This document shows, one piece after another, positions 10,442 to 22,345 of a DNA stretch of 64,000 bases (positions are counted from its first letter, which is position 1; every line of letters starts with the position of its first letter). The translations under genes and the position numbers were made by a program. Source of the stretch: Panaeolus papilionaceus (Eukaryota > Basidiomycota > Agaricomycetes > Agaricales); NCBI GenBank assembly GCA_015501605.1, contig JADNRZ010000004.1, positions 62,001 to 126,000 on the forward strand. The letters run 5' to 3'. A model generated the notes under the pieces. That model ran no database searches. It worked only from the letters and a program-made list of their open reading frames with translations, and was not told the DNA's origin.

Positions 10442-12805
10442 ATGCGCCTTTCACCTTTGTGTCAGGTACTTGCTAGTGCTTTGTTGGTGTCGGCAGAGCT
10501 TCCTACAAGGACTGTTACGAAGAGGACCGCCCCCGCGCCATCTAATTTCGTTACGACGTCCCCTGATGGTCAATTCATCTTTAATAACAGGTGTGTTCAG
10601 AATTCTCATACTCAACTTACTGTTCTCTTATCATATTATCATTCTCTCAGCGTCATCGATTTCGTTGGTACTAATGCCTACTGGTTATCTGCTCTGAATT
10701 CAGACGAAGATATTGACTTTACCCTTGGTAACATCTCTGCAACTGGCATTCGGGTTGTCAGAACGTGGGCTTTCAATGGTGAGCGCTCAAACTATGCAAT
10801 ACACCTCGTGTTCTGTCGACTTATACAACCTTACAACTCTCAGATGTCGAAAAGATTCCTGAGAATGGTACATGGTTTCAACTCGTAGCCAATGGCACCA
10901 CCACCGTCAACGATGGTCCCAATGGGCTTCAGAAGCTGGACACTGTTGTGCGATTGGCCGAGAAGCACGGCCTCTTTTTGATCTTATCATTGACCAACAA
11001 TTGGAACCCGCGCCCACTTCTTGACTCTTCGCACCCCCTGGCCATCTCTGCCAGGGATGTCACTCCAGATACGAATAATACTCTCCCCAGGAATACTTTG
11101 AGCAATGACTACGGTTCGTCCGCTGTACCCAAATCCCCCACGATTATCCTCACAGGTAAACAGGTGGCATGGATGTCTACGTCCGCGAGTTTGGTGATGC
11201 AACAATGCATGATGAATTTTACGCGAACAATAAAATCATCACTATCTTCAACAACTACACCACACAAGTCGTGAAACGTTATGTCAACAGTCCAGCTATC
11301 TTTGGGTGGTAAGCTTTTTAAACACTTCTCCCGTCTTCAAATTGCTCAATTTTATAACTAGGGAATTGGCTAATGACCCTCGCTGCAATTCATCCATTCC
11401 TGCAACGAACAATTGCAATACTAAAACTATCACCCAATGGCACTCTACTGTTGCTCAACATGTCAAATCCGTAGATCCAAACCATTTAGTATCATCAGGG
11501 TGCGATTGGTCTTTTTCTCTTTACCTGACCTTTCCATTAATTGTCTTGTTATACAGGAATCAAGGTTTCCTGTGTCCTGACTGTCCTAAGCTCTTTGCGA
11601 CGCCCTCACCCTCTCCTCGACCTCGCCCACCACCACCGCCGCCGCCGCCGCCACCTCCCCAACCATCTCGAGGTCCAAATCAGCGTCGAAACGCCGTGCA
11701 AGCGAAAAAGAAGCGCCTCATAGAGGAACGAAAGGCGACGCTAAAGAAGATTCGAGAGCTGAAGAAACGCTCCAATTCAGCCGGTGGGGGTTTCCGCATT
11801 CGAGGTCGCTGGGTAGCCACAGGTCAGTCACATGCGCTCATTGGTGAATCTGTATCTAATGTTATATGATCGATATCAGAAACGAAGCGTCAAAACGCCC
11901 AAGATATGGGACCTGCATTCGACGGTTCTCAGGGTGTTGACAGCCAAGATATCCTTGCCATTCCACAGATCGGCTTTGGTACCTTCCAGCTCTTCCCAGA
12001 TCAATTCAAGTACGGTATCGACGACCCCAACCTTCCCGCCTTCAACAACACTGTTGAGCAGGGCATTGCCTGGATCCAGCAACATGCAGCCATGGGCAAA
12101 ATGTAAGTGTATTTTGTGCTGTAGCTTCAGCTAAACTGATCTGGCTGTCAAACGAAGGTTCGGGAAACCTGTCTCTCTAAATGGATTCGGTCTCGTCACC
12201 CAGGACAATGCGCCATTCTTCGTTCCCTTCAACGCAACTCAGGCACCGTTTGCTTCGGATAACCCAAGTTTGTTCTTCCCATAGAACCTTATTCTTTCTT
12301 CCCCGCTCATGAAACACCCTAGCTACTACTCCCCCCATTCAAGCACCGTTCGGTGTGACTGATCAGCAACGAGATGACGCATATGCTCAATGGCTTCTCG
12401 GTAAGCAGAAAAAGGCCCTCAATTCGTTCCCTAGTCTGACAAATACTTTAGCTGGTCTCCAAGCTGGGCTGCAAGGCATGGTCCAATACCAGGTTTGTTT
12501 ACCCATCCTCATATAAGGACGATCGCTCATATCTTCTTATACAGTGGTCACAAGGGAACCTTACTTCTGCACCTGGCACTGTCATCAGCACACCCGTGGA
12601 TGGCCCTGATCCTGTCCCGACTGTGGATGGTCCTGGGCTGTCCCCCAATGATGGTTATACAGCCCAAGGACAAGCGTACGTGTCTTTCTACTAATATCCC
12701 TGCAAAATACGCGAGGCTGACCGATTAAACAGTCAACAGTCAGTTAATGATGTCATATCTCAAGCTGCTGCACAGTTTGCCTCGGATAGTTCCTCGCGTA
12801 GATAA
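10442..12805 (+). CDS. Secreted GH5_7 mannanase-like protein lacking both catalytic glutamates
   Basis: The N-terminus MRLSPLCQVLASALLVSAE is a signal peptide. What follows is a GH5 subfamily 7 (endo-beta-1,4-mannanase) fold: FVGTNAYWLSALNSDEDIDF, GIRVVRTWAFND, LVANGTTTVNDGPNGLQKLD, LILSLTNNW, SPAIFGWELANDPRC, DPNHLVSSGNQGF. In active enzymes the acid/base Glu lies in a NEP motif; here the codon is GAC (ANDP). The nucleophile normally sits in a KPV-L-E-E-[FY]-G context; here it reads KPVSLNGFG. Both catalytic Glu are thus replaced (D and G) with the frame intact. Between GFLCPDCPKLF and the rest lies a large insert at about 11590-11820: a run of prolines, then a Lys/Arg-rich helix-like stretch. 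Many short introns; stop at 12803-12805. It is likely a non-hydrolytic relative, perhaps carbohydrate-binding, although I cannot exclude altered catalysis. Confidence 0.82.
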
Positions 12806-14224
12806 ATCTAACGAATACTTCACGGACTACCTTTTTTTTTTTTGAAACTATGACACTAACGTCCCATTAAAACGATATCTTTCTTCCCCCTTTTACCAAT
12901 TAACTCTTTTACCGACATTTCAATGGACACCACCTTCTATACACACATGCGTAATCACGATAGCTATTCTTGAAAATCAAGAAATGATACTACGATTGGA
13001 CAGACCTATACTTAGATTCCTTGTATTATAACCCTTTCTGGCATTTGCTTTTACTTATCATCCGATGGAATCATCAAAATTCCGTGATGCTGGGAGGTTT
13101 TATATATTGAATGAGGATGATAGGTCCACAATGGACGGATAGAAGCAGGTACTATCATTACACACCACTCGGGTTCATGCGATTTGCGGGTTTGATTTTG
13201 GACCTATGGCTACGTGAATTTTTCTCAAGACAGATAAATTTGATTCGATTCCAATTGTGAAAGAAAATTCTGAGTGGCTTGCCCTCTGTCTTCAGAGGAT
13301 TTTAATACAGCATTTTGAGGTCCCAAAATCCATCAAAACCGATTTGGCAGGGAATCACAGCCAAATTGATGTTTGAGTATTGTACTCGTCACTTCGGATT
13401 TAATCCGACACCAAATGTTCGCCTTTTTTCTTCAAATAAAAAATTCTCGGGATAAGCGACAGGCAAATCTATGCTTCTACAAAGCCACGAAGGCAAGGGA
13501 GGAGTTTAAAAAATGCTGTGTGCAATTTAGTGGGAAATGGTGTGTAATGATAGTAGAAGTCTTAACTTTGATCTCATGACCGTATGAGGGATTTCTCCTT
13601 GGACTCAGAGCGGGATGACTGCGCCGGAACTGAGTTCGGGCGTGTATTTCGGCGATGAGCGCTCCGACGTTGGTGCCGGTTGACCATGTTCTATGTTGAC
13701 GAGTAGATAGCATACTTGAGTGTTTTTCTTTTGAAATCATGATTTTATCTATCTGACTCTGTCTTACTCTGCTGACTCTAAATGTCTAAATGGAACCTTA
13801 GTTTTTATGTTGGGAATAATGAAGGTATGCACATGATCGTGTCTTATTTTCTCACGGGTATTTAGCGTTACAAGGCGCGCGATGCTGGTGTTACTGTTTT
13901 AGCTACGACTAGCTATCACAGTAAGTACTATCTATTGACTTGAGACCACTGCGATGCCTGACGGACTTTACATAGCCCTAACGCGGACATATCTTTAACG
14001 AACTACGAATACTCTATTCATTCCAAGCATTGTTGAACCAATTTCGCCTGACTCTGAAGCATACCAACCTTGACCAACCCAACATATTGATAACTTACCT
14101 CTCCTTTTGAGTTCTTACCGCAAATTTCAGCTCAGGCGTCAGTCCCTCTTTGTGTCCACTACAATTCATCGAACATTTGCACTGTGGGACTTTAAAGCAC
14201 GGGAAATTACGATATATTTTTACC
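12806..14224. other. 1.4-kb gap without a supported gene; possible transposon relic
   Basis: No frame here shows a family I recognise or a coherent exon chain. A T run follows the GH5-like stop (about 12832-12843). Around 13270-13350 a plus-strand frame reads RILIQHFEVPKSIKTDLAGN, faintly like the retroviral-type integrase core of Ty3/gypsy elements (…HG.PKSI.SDR…), but with stops on either side and no Asp-Arg. If real, it is a heavily decayed relic. The last 150 bases should hold the XPD promoter. Confidence 0.35.
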
Positions 14225-17200
14225 ATGAAGTTCTACATCGACAATCTTCCTGTACGTCGCCATTTATATACCCTGCTGGTGCAGGCCTACATCTATTGCA
14301 GATTATTTTCCCTTATGACCGAATCTACCCCGGTAAGGTCTACCAACAATCATAGTTCAACAAGTAATTAATGTTTTGCATGCAGAGCAATATGCGTATA
14401 TGTGTGATTTGAAGCGGACACTGGATGCCACTGTCAGTTCCGTTCGTCATGCGACGCCCGTTCATCCACCTAATTGACTCAACAGGGCCATTGTGTTCTG
14501 GAAATGCCTTCAGGTACTGGCAAAACTGTTTCTCTGCTATCACTGATCGTCTCGTATCAGCAGGTAAGCCTCGAGACTCCATTTCGAAACGCAACTTATA
14601 TTCATCGTATTCAGTTTTTCCCAACAAAACGAAAGTTGGTTTATTGTTCTCGTACTGTTCCTGAAATCGAAAAGGCTCTAGCTGAGCTGAAAAGATTGAT
14701 GGAATACCGACTGTCTTGTGCTGAGAGTGAGGAGGAGAAAGCGAAAGAGAAGAACTTCACTGGACTGGGTTTGACAAGTCGAAAGAATCTTTGTATCAAC
14801 CCAGAGGTAAGGGCTTTTTGGGTACACACGGAACAGAAATTTGACCCTGCTTATCAAGGTTGCGAGAGAGAAGAAAGGGAAGGTCGTGGATGCGAAATGC
14901 AGAGACCTTACAAATACAGCTGTTTGCGAAAAGGGTAGAGCAAATCCAGGTTCCGTCGAACTTTGTGACTGGCACGAGGTCAGCCTTTTTTTACCAAACT
15001 CATTCTATGGCAAACTACATACTAACCCTTACAAAAGAACCTCGGGAAAATGGAACCAGGTCAACTGATACCTCCAGGAATATGGACGCTTGCCGATGTT
15101 CTGCAGTATGGCCATGATAACCGAATATGCCCATACTTTGCTGTGCGCAGAATGGTATTACTCGACATATTGTCATGATTTAAATGCATGGTTTAACCCA
15201 ATTTTAGATGCCTTTTGTAGACATCATCATCTACTCTTTCCATTATTTACTCGATCCCAAAGTGGCAGAGCAAGTATCGAAAGAGATGTCCAAGGATGCC
15301 ATTGTGGTTTTTGACGAGGCACACAATATCGGTAAGCTTCTCCCCTAGTTTATGAACTATGGCCTTTCTAACTGCGTTCTAGACAACGTCTGCATCGAAT
15401 CTCTCAGCATCGATCTTACTCGTCCCATGCTGGACGCTGCCAGTCGCAATGTAACGAAACTTGGTGAAAAGATAGAGGAGTGAGTATTGCCTGAACTTGT
15501 CCAACCCCTAAACCAACGGCCTTTGGCAGAGTCAAGGCAACAGACGCCGCAAAACTTCAAGACGAGTACGCAAAATTAGTGGAGGGACTGCAAGAATCTG
15601 TAGACGCCGACAATGACACAGATGACTACATGGCTAACCCTCGTATGTTTATGAAAATATATTCATGACAACACTCAATAACAGCGATTATAGTGCTGCC
15701 TGACGACCTTCTGCAGGAAGCCATTCCTGGAAACATCCGAAAAGCGGAGCATTTCGTCGCATTCCTAAAACGTTTCGTTGAATATCTTAAGGTACGACGA
15801 TCCTAGGTAAAAGGTACATCTCACTAAAAGTCATCGACAGACTCGAATGCGAGTACTTCATGTGGTTGCTGAAACTCCCCTTTCATTCCTCCAACATCTC
15901 AAGGACATTACATACATTGAGAGGCGACCGCTAAGGTGCGTAACAGCCTATATGTATGACGCACCATATTCACCATACCTCAGATTCTGTGCGGAAAGGC
16001 TGCAGTCTTTGATCAGGACGCTCGAAATCACGCGCCTGGATGAGTACTCTGGTTTGCAGAAGGTGGCAGCCTTCGCGACGCTGGTTTCTACGTATGAGAA
16101 AGGTTATATATTTCACTCTGTTGTAATGTTGCGATGTTTGACTCGTTACCTGCAGGATTTTTGCTCATCCTTGAACCCTATGAGACAGATAATGCCACTG
16201 TGCCAAACCCTGTGTTCCATTTCACGTTAGTATTCAAAGTAAGGGGTTTCCTTATCTCACGCATTGCACAGGTGCCTCGATCCATCTCTAGCTATCAAAC
16301 CTGTATTTGAAAGGTTCAGCAGTGTTGTGATAACCTCAGGAACAATCTCCCCCCTCGATATGTACCCTAAAATGCTTCAATTCACGCCAGTAATTCAAGA
16401 AACATATCCGATGACACTGACACGCAATGCCTTCCTACCGTTGGTAAGATTGTTATCAGGTTATGAAATTTCGATTTCATCTCATTGTGTCGTCGGGACT
16501 TTTCAGGTCATTACTCGCGGAAGTGACCAGGTGGCAATTAGTTCCCGCTTCGAAGTTAGGAACGACCCTGCCGTCGTCCGCAATTTTGGCAGCATCTTGA
16601 TTGAATACAGCAAAATTGTCCCGGATGGAATTGTGGCTTTCTTTCCAAGCTATCTTTACATGGAATCGATCGTTGCGGCTTGGAATGATATGGTATGGCT
16701 CTTCTTATCAAGCTTGAAATGTGCTGATTGTGATGGCGTAGGGTATTTTGAACGAAGTGTGGAAACATAAACTGATATTCGTCGAAACACCTGACGCCAA
16801 CGAGACGAGCATCGCTCTAGAAAACTACCGCAGGGTGAGCATAAAATCATACCTTGCTTTTCATCTGCCTCAATAATTATTCTAGGCCTGTGATAACGGC
16901 CGGGGTGCTGTTCTCCTGTCTGTGGCCAGAGGCAAAGTCTCAGAGGGAATAGATTTTGATCACAACTATGGGCGTGCTGTCATAATGTTTGGGTGGGTCG
17001 TCATTTGACTTTGACAGCAATATTTTTACTTAAAGCGAATCAGCGTTCCTTATCAATACACTGAATCCCGAATCTTGAAAGCTCGCCTCGAATACCTTCG
17101 AGATGCATACCGCATCAGGGAATCGGAATTCCTAGGATTCGACGCCATGAGAAACGCCGCTCAATGCGTGGGCCGTGTTTTGCGGGGAAAGACAGACTGG

Positions 17201-17587
17201 GGTCTGATGATTTTTGCAGACAAGGTAGGCAGGTCGTTGTCCACTATCGTGTACCCGGCCCAATGACCATTCATACAGCGATTTGCGAGAGCAGACAAGC
17301 GCGCGAAGCTTCCAAAGTGGATCAACTCATACATTACAGAGACGGCTTCGAACCTCTCAACCGACATGGCCTTGACGCTTTCTAAGCTTTTCATGCGCAC
17401 CATCTCTCAAAATCCTGATGAGAATCAAACCGGTATATCATTATGGACACTGGAAGACATCAAAAAGGCACAGGCGAAACAAAGAGAATTGGCATTAGAG
17501 AATAGAAAACAAAATGAAGTTGATGACGACTATGGAGATGGTGGAATCAGCGACAGTGCATTAATGGACTTGGATATGGATGATTGA
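14225..17587 (+). CDS. RAD3: TFIIH DNA helicase XPD/Rad3
   Basis: This is the 5'-3' helicase of TFIIH, acting in nucleotide excision repair and in anchoring the CAK kinase for transcription. It starts [10 protein letters not shown] at ATG 14225, exactly as in fungal Rad3/Rad15. Motifs in order: [15 protein letters not shown]; Walker [21 protein letters not shown]; motif Ia [16 protein letters not shown]; four Fe-S cysteines (NLCINPE, KCRDLTN, LCDWHE, RICPYF); DEAH box [36 protein letters not shown]; and motif [22 protein letters not shown]. The C-terminus is acidic (VDDDYGDGG) and stops at 17585-17587. About 15 short introns are needed, and every junction I followed keeps the frame. Nothing is missing from the catalytic core. 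Confidence 0.96.
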
Positions 17588-17640
17588 CAGCGAAGGAGAA
17601 CGTCATGATGGTGTGCATTGTTTACATTTCCCTGGTGTCT

Positions 17641-17874
17641 TTATACAGCATTAGAACATGAGAATCGCCACACCACAACAAGGGTACTGACTGAGTTTGA
17701 AATGACGCGCTCGGGCTGTTCGTAGTACCGCCTACAGTTGGGCGAAGTACACACCGAGGGGTGAGATTTGCTAAGCTGACAATCTGTACTCTGGCAGTCG
17801 ATGACACTCTGGTCGAGCAGCGTAAGATGTCCACAGTCAAGCGATTTGGTGAAGCAGAGTTGTCGACGGCACAT
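17641..17874 (-). CDS. Small Cys-rich hypothetical protein
   Basis: A 77-codon frame begins MCRRQLCFTKSLDCGH and carries seven cysteines in the pattern C-x4-C-x6-CGH, then DC-x4-DC, C and C before a basic CRRYYEQPERV. Paired Cys with a Cys-Gly-His suggests a small metal-binding or disulfide-rich fold. It resembles, as I remember them, short cysteine-rich hypothetical proteins common in agaricomycete genomes, but I cannot verify that here. There is no signal peptide. The tail after PERV looks less coding-like, and a short C-terminal intron is possible. It converges with XPD 54 bases away. Function unknown. Confidence 0.42.
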   Translation of the reverse strand: MCRRQLCFTKSLDCGHLTLLDQSVIDCQSTDCQLSKSHPSVCTSPNCRRYYEQPERVISNSVSTLVVVWRFSCSNAV

Positions 17875-18347
17875 GTTTCTAAGGTTTAGGTTAATCTCCA
17901 ATCCCTAATTAGACTTGTATGTCTGCATTTACCCCAGAATTTTGTCGTCGGCGGAGGTAGGAGAGGGAGCACTTGATCGCAAATCGTACTTATTTTGAGT
18001 TCGAGATCGAGGGGCGACTACGAGAAGTGTATCAGAGATCGACGTCAATAAATGAATCCGGCGGCATCGTCTCACCTTATTCTGCAGCAAGCGCTGGTGA
18101 GTCGTAGAGAGCAGCGACGAAGAGTGAAACGAGCAATCGCATTTCTTGGGGGACTTTTGAGTCCTTATAAAGGGGGCCTACACATTGCATGCTCATGCAA
18201 CTGAATCAACCCGGGCTGGTTTGGATTCTAAACCTGGATTCGAGGTGAAGTCATCTGCCCCCGAAAACTTATAGACGGAACTGGCCTCATATTATGCGAT
18301 CAATAAACACATCGCGTAACAAAGTGCACGACGGAGCAACACGACAT
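17875..18347. other. Intergenic, no supported gene
   Basis: About 470 bases with moderate GC and no coherent frame. A perfect TATAAAG lies at 18166-18172 on the plus strand, but no start codon with a usable frame follows it. Confidence 0.4.
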
Positions 18348-18686
18348 TCATAGAGAGCCCCTGGTTAGAAATGGGAATATCAGTGCAGAACTGACATTCA
18401 ATTCCGATACCATCGTCCAAGAACCATCTTGGAAGGGATGTAACGTAACTGTCAATCTAAATTCATCGAGATACTGTCCAATGATCCAATCCCAATCGCG
18501 AGAGCTGTATGAACGGCCCTGTTGTGAATAAACGGAACCATAAACGCGGATGTGGCTCCTGCCTATCATTACATCGTGTTCACAGCTGCATGAAGGCAAT
18601 TCCAACCGACGGCCTGGTGGAAGCGTGTACAATCTCGAGGGAAATCGCATTTGCAGGTGGCGTTCAATGTGGTCGAAGTTAAGCAT
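18348..18686 (-). CDS. Weakly supported hypothetical reading frame
   Basis: A 112-codon minus-strand frame. It stays open for 36 bases upstream of its ATG, to an acceptor-like TTGGTCTAG, and a plausible further exon reading ETDPDIRDYSVLSF lies before that. So a small multi-exon gene could extend to about 18960. The predicted residues (MLNFDHIERHLQMRFPSRLY, CSCEHDVMIGRSHIRVYGSV) match no family I know. It could be a decayed gene or chance. It lies in the sparse stretch between XPD and YME1. Confidence 0.25.
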   Translation of the reverse strand: MLNFDHIERHLQMRFPSRLYTLPPGRRLELPSCSCEHDVMIGRSHIRVYGSVYSQQGRSYSSRDWDWIIGQYLDEFRLTVTLHPFQDGSWTMVSELNVSSALIFPFLTRGSL

Positions 18687-19073
18687 GTGGACAATTTCTC
18701 GCTCAGGGTCTTCAACCAGCTAGACCAATTTTAAAAACCGAAAAGACAGCACGGAGTAATCTCTGATATCGGGATCTGTCTCCTATCAAATACTGTTCAC
18801 TTGTCAGTCATGTTTTAGAGGCACAAGGAAAACCCGCAGAGTAACAGACGCGCCATTCCTGCTCTGGAGACAGCTGGAATCGCGACAAGGACACCTTGGA
18901 TGAGAAGGATAAACTCACCTCGCCGATGGAAAATTTCTAACGACGGCGTGAACCCCTTGCTTACGATATGTTGGCACTTGTAATGTAATATTGAGAAGGG
19001 TGTGGAAGCTTAAACGATGTAAGAGTATATAAACAATAAAAGGGTCGGTAGTGTTTTATTATGATGCTGATGA
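18687..19073. other. Intergenic 3' side of YME1
   Basis: About 390 bases that may include extra exons of the weak frame to the left and the YME1 3' UTR. Nothing else can be supported. Confidence 0.35.
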
Positions 19074-22000
19074 CTATGACTTTGGTGCTAGTTTTGTCGC
19101 GTCCGCAGCTTCCTGTAGTACTTCATTGATAGTCCGTATTGGCTCGCCCTTGATGACCTTTTTAACTTCTTCCAAGTTCAACGTTTCGTGCTCTACAAGA
19201 GCATGAGCCAACTTTATTGAGAGTGTAGAGTTAGGTGTATTCCATCACAAATTAAAATAATAAAAAACCTACTCGATGGAGCTCATCTAGCTTGGCGGTA
19301 AGCAGGGCCGCAGCCCGAGCCTCCCCTCCTCGAACGAGACTGAATTAGAAAGAATATCGTTAGAAAGATCCCGAGTCACAAGGACAAAGAGCGAGGATCG
19401 GGGTAGGAGCCCTGAGCAAGACCACTTACTTTGTGATTTCCTCTTCAATTTGCTCCCTTCTGCGCGGACTAACTGTTTGGTCTCTATCATCATAGTAAAT
19501 GGGCCCAAGTTTAGAAAACCCCCATTCCTTTCAAAGGGACAACATCGTTAGACGAGTTTACCATACCATGAGGCAGATTATATTACCTTGACCATTCTGG
19601 TTGCTGTGCGTGTCGCACTGCGTATGTCAGAACTGGCGCCACTCGTAATGTTTTCTGATCCATATACTAAATCGCTAGGGGGTCAGAGAGGTGAATGGTG
19701 GGTGAAGATTTTTACTTGCTCAGCTCTTCGGCAACACGACCTCCCATCGATACATCAATCTCGGCCAGGAATTCTTTGAAGCTGACAGACGTGCGGTCGT
19801 TTTCCGGAAGTTGCGATGTCTGGCAAAGTGGTTACATGTTTAGAATAGATCGCAGAAGGGTATCAACATGGAAACTCACGTATCCTAAAGCATGTCCACG
19901 GGGAACACATGTGACCTTATGAAGGGGCATTGCTCCATCGGTGTAGAGGGCAACGAGTGCATGTCCACCCTATGCAATATTAAGTCAGTGAGACGACATA
20001 ACCTGAATTGTCTCAAACCTCATGATAAGCTGTCGCCAGTTTCGTCTTGAATTCCTGATAGTGACTTTTCCTTTCAGCTCCCATAAGGATACGATCCTTG
20101 AAACATGACAAGAAATGAGTAAGAGATGGTTGGTGTTTGGGTGCAGTTACCTTTGCCCATTCAAAATGATCAAGATTGACTTCCTTAGCACGCAGCTTGG
20201 ACGCGTGAATAGCAGCTTGACTAATAAAAATTCACGTCAGAGTTGAGATGAAGGGAAGATGTCCGTGACAGAACGTACTTGACCATGTTTTGCAGATCTG
20301 CGCCTGAGAAACCAGGCGTCCCACGAGCGATTACCTTAGGATCAACATCTAAATTGGACGGTGAGTTGACAGGTAAGGACCTTCGGAGAAATTGGAATGC
20401 CTTTATTGACAGTGATATCACGCAGATGATGTTGCAAAATTTGGACACGCCCTCGTATGTCAGGAAGCGGCACGGCTATGACCCTGTCAAATCGACCTGG
20501 ACGAACAAGTGCTCTATACAGATTGTTAAATAAGACCCGTGGACCAAGGTTTATGACGCACTGATCTAGACTCTCTGGAAAATTGGTTGCGGCGATAACA
20601 ATCACTCCTTCACTCTGTTGGAAACCATCCATTTCAACAAGAAGTTGATTCAGGGTCTGCTTCATGTATTGTTGATCGCGACTGCTACGTTTTCCTCCAA
20701 CTGCATCGAGCTCGTCAATAAAGATGATAGCAGGTTCCTTTTTACGTGCAGCAGCAAAGAGCTCTCGAACGCGTTTAGCACCAACACCAACAAACATTTC
20801 TTCAAAATCGGATCTGAATACTGCAAGTGAGCCAAAGAAGATGTTGCGTTTTTTTGAAACATACTGACCCAGATGCAAAGAAGAAGGGTACACCTGCCTC
20901 GCCTGCAACAGCACGGGCTAACAGTGTCTTTCCAGTGCCTGGAGGTCTGTAGTAGTATTATTAAAAACTAGGCGCCCGATTTAATCGCATTTAACGCACC
21001 CAGTAAGGAGAACCCCTTTCGGCAGCTTGCCACCGAGTGAAGCGAAGGCGGTTGGGTCTTTCAGGAAAGCCACGACATCTTGGAGTTCCTGTTACAATAA
21101 GTAGCCATATCGAGAAACGGGAAAAAAATAATATACGGTACCTCTTTAGCCTCATCAACGCCGTGTACATCGCTAAATGTGACAGTTTTGCCTTCGCTTG
21201 GTTCGAACTGAGATTGGCGTGGACCGGCTTTCATAAAGCCAGTGTTTTCAAAGAAAACAGACAAGATAACCAAGAAGACTGTAACACGTCGGTATAAGTA
21301 GGTGAGCGTTTAAATGGAAGCATACTGACAGAAAGAGCTGACGATCACCAATACCACAAAACGAACCAACCGAGGAATCCAAGCTCCCTTGCCTGAAATG
21401 TTGTTGGGTAAATTGGATTGGAGATAACTGAATTAATTTTTGACGTACGTTCCACAATGGATACTTGAATAGGATCTGAGCCGTTCTCTCCAGGAGATGC
21501 CAAAGTCTTGACGACCTTGGGGACTACAGGGGTGTGGGGAATGGATGGGTTGACCGGGCGAGTTGTAACTTGTTGGGCGATCCGTTGGCTAGAAGTAAGT
21601 ACAGAGGATGTTTGTTCCACTGGATTGGGCCCAACGGGTGTAGGTTCGACGATTTCGGAGATGGGTTGCTGACCAGTGAGTTGCTCTGATGGTTGTGCTT
21701 GACCTGAGGCCTGAGTTGCAAGAAGAGCGTCCCGTTTCTCGACGGCGGCATTAAAGGCTGCAGTCTGATCGAGATTCTGAAGACAGGTAAGATACAATTT
21801 GAAAGCCTCTTCTGATTGCAAAAGTGGAGAGCTTGGGTCCTTTTCATTGTAGTGGTTAAGATGATATTAGCCATGAAAGGAGTAATGGACATACAAATTC
21901 AACCATCTTCTCCCAACGGTTGACGACTAGCTCGTACGAGGACTTGAGCTTTGTATCCAAAAGAGCTTCATAGAGTGCCAACTGTTTCGCAACATCATGG

Positions 22001-22345
22001 ATATGCACATTGGCCTCTGCTTCCAGCTTAGTTATGTGCGCAACGACCTGAGGACTCGGAGTGGGAACTGGCTTGGATGGACCGAAGATGGAACCAAGCG
22101 AGAGAAGACGACGATTAAGGCGGGTTACAGGAGTTTGACGCGATAACAATAGTAGTTGAAGTGGAGTTCTATGTTGGCGAGCAGACGAAAGCGACGAGAA
22201 CCTAGTGTATAAAGGAAGTGTCGGGTTGACACGAACACCTCTAAAAACTGAGACGCGTGATGGTCCCCATAACTAAATATTGAAAAAGAGAATAAATAAA
22301 GCATTAATTGTAAATTTAAAGACTTACCAGGGATTGCACCAACAT
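19074..22345 (-). CDS. YME1: Mitochondrial i-AAA protease Yme1 (FtsH family)
   Basis: This inner-membrane ATP-dependent zinc protease faces the intermembrane space and degrades unassembled or damaged proteins. The start MLVQS at 22345-22343 joins by an intron to a Ser/Arg-rich presequence. A helical N-domain follows (around 21840-22130 and 21500-21840), then one transmembrane segment ([18 protein letters not shown]). The AAA module has [20 protein letters not shown], Walker [34 protein letters not shown], Walker [27 protein letters not shown] and [15 protein letters not shown]. The protease site HEGGH and the downstream [14 protein letters not shown] are intact. The TAG stop is at 19074-19076. 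One membrane span and the i-AAA type are inferred from closest resemblance to Yme1. It shares a 145-bp promoter with the divergent gene. Confidence 0.95.

Noticed and set aside
18166..18172. TATAAAG as the promoter of a plus-strand gene
   Set aside because: No start codon with a meaningful frame follows, so it is probably chance.
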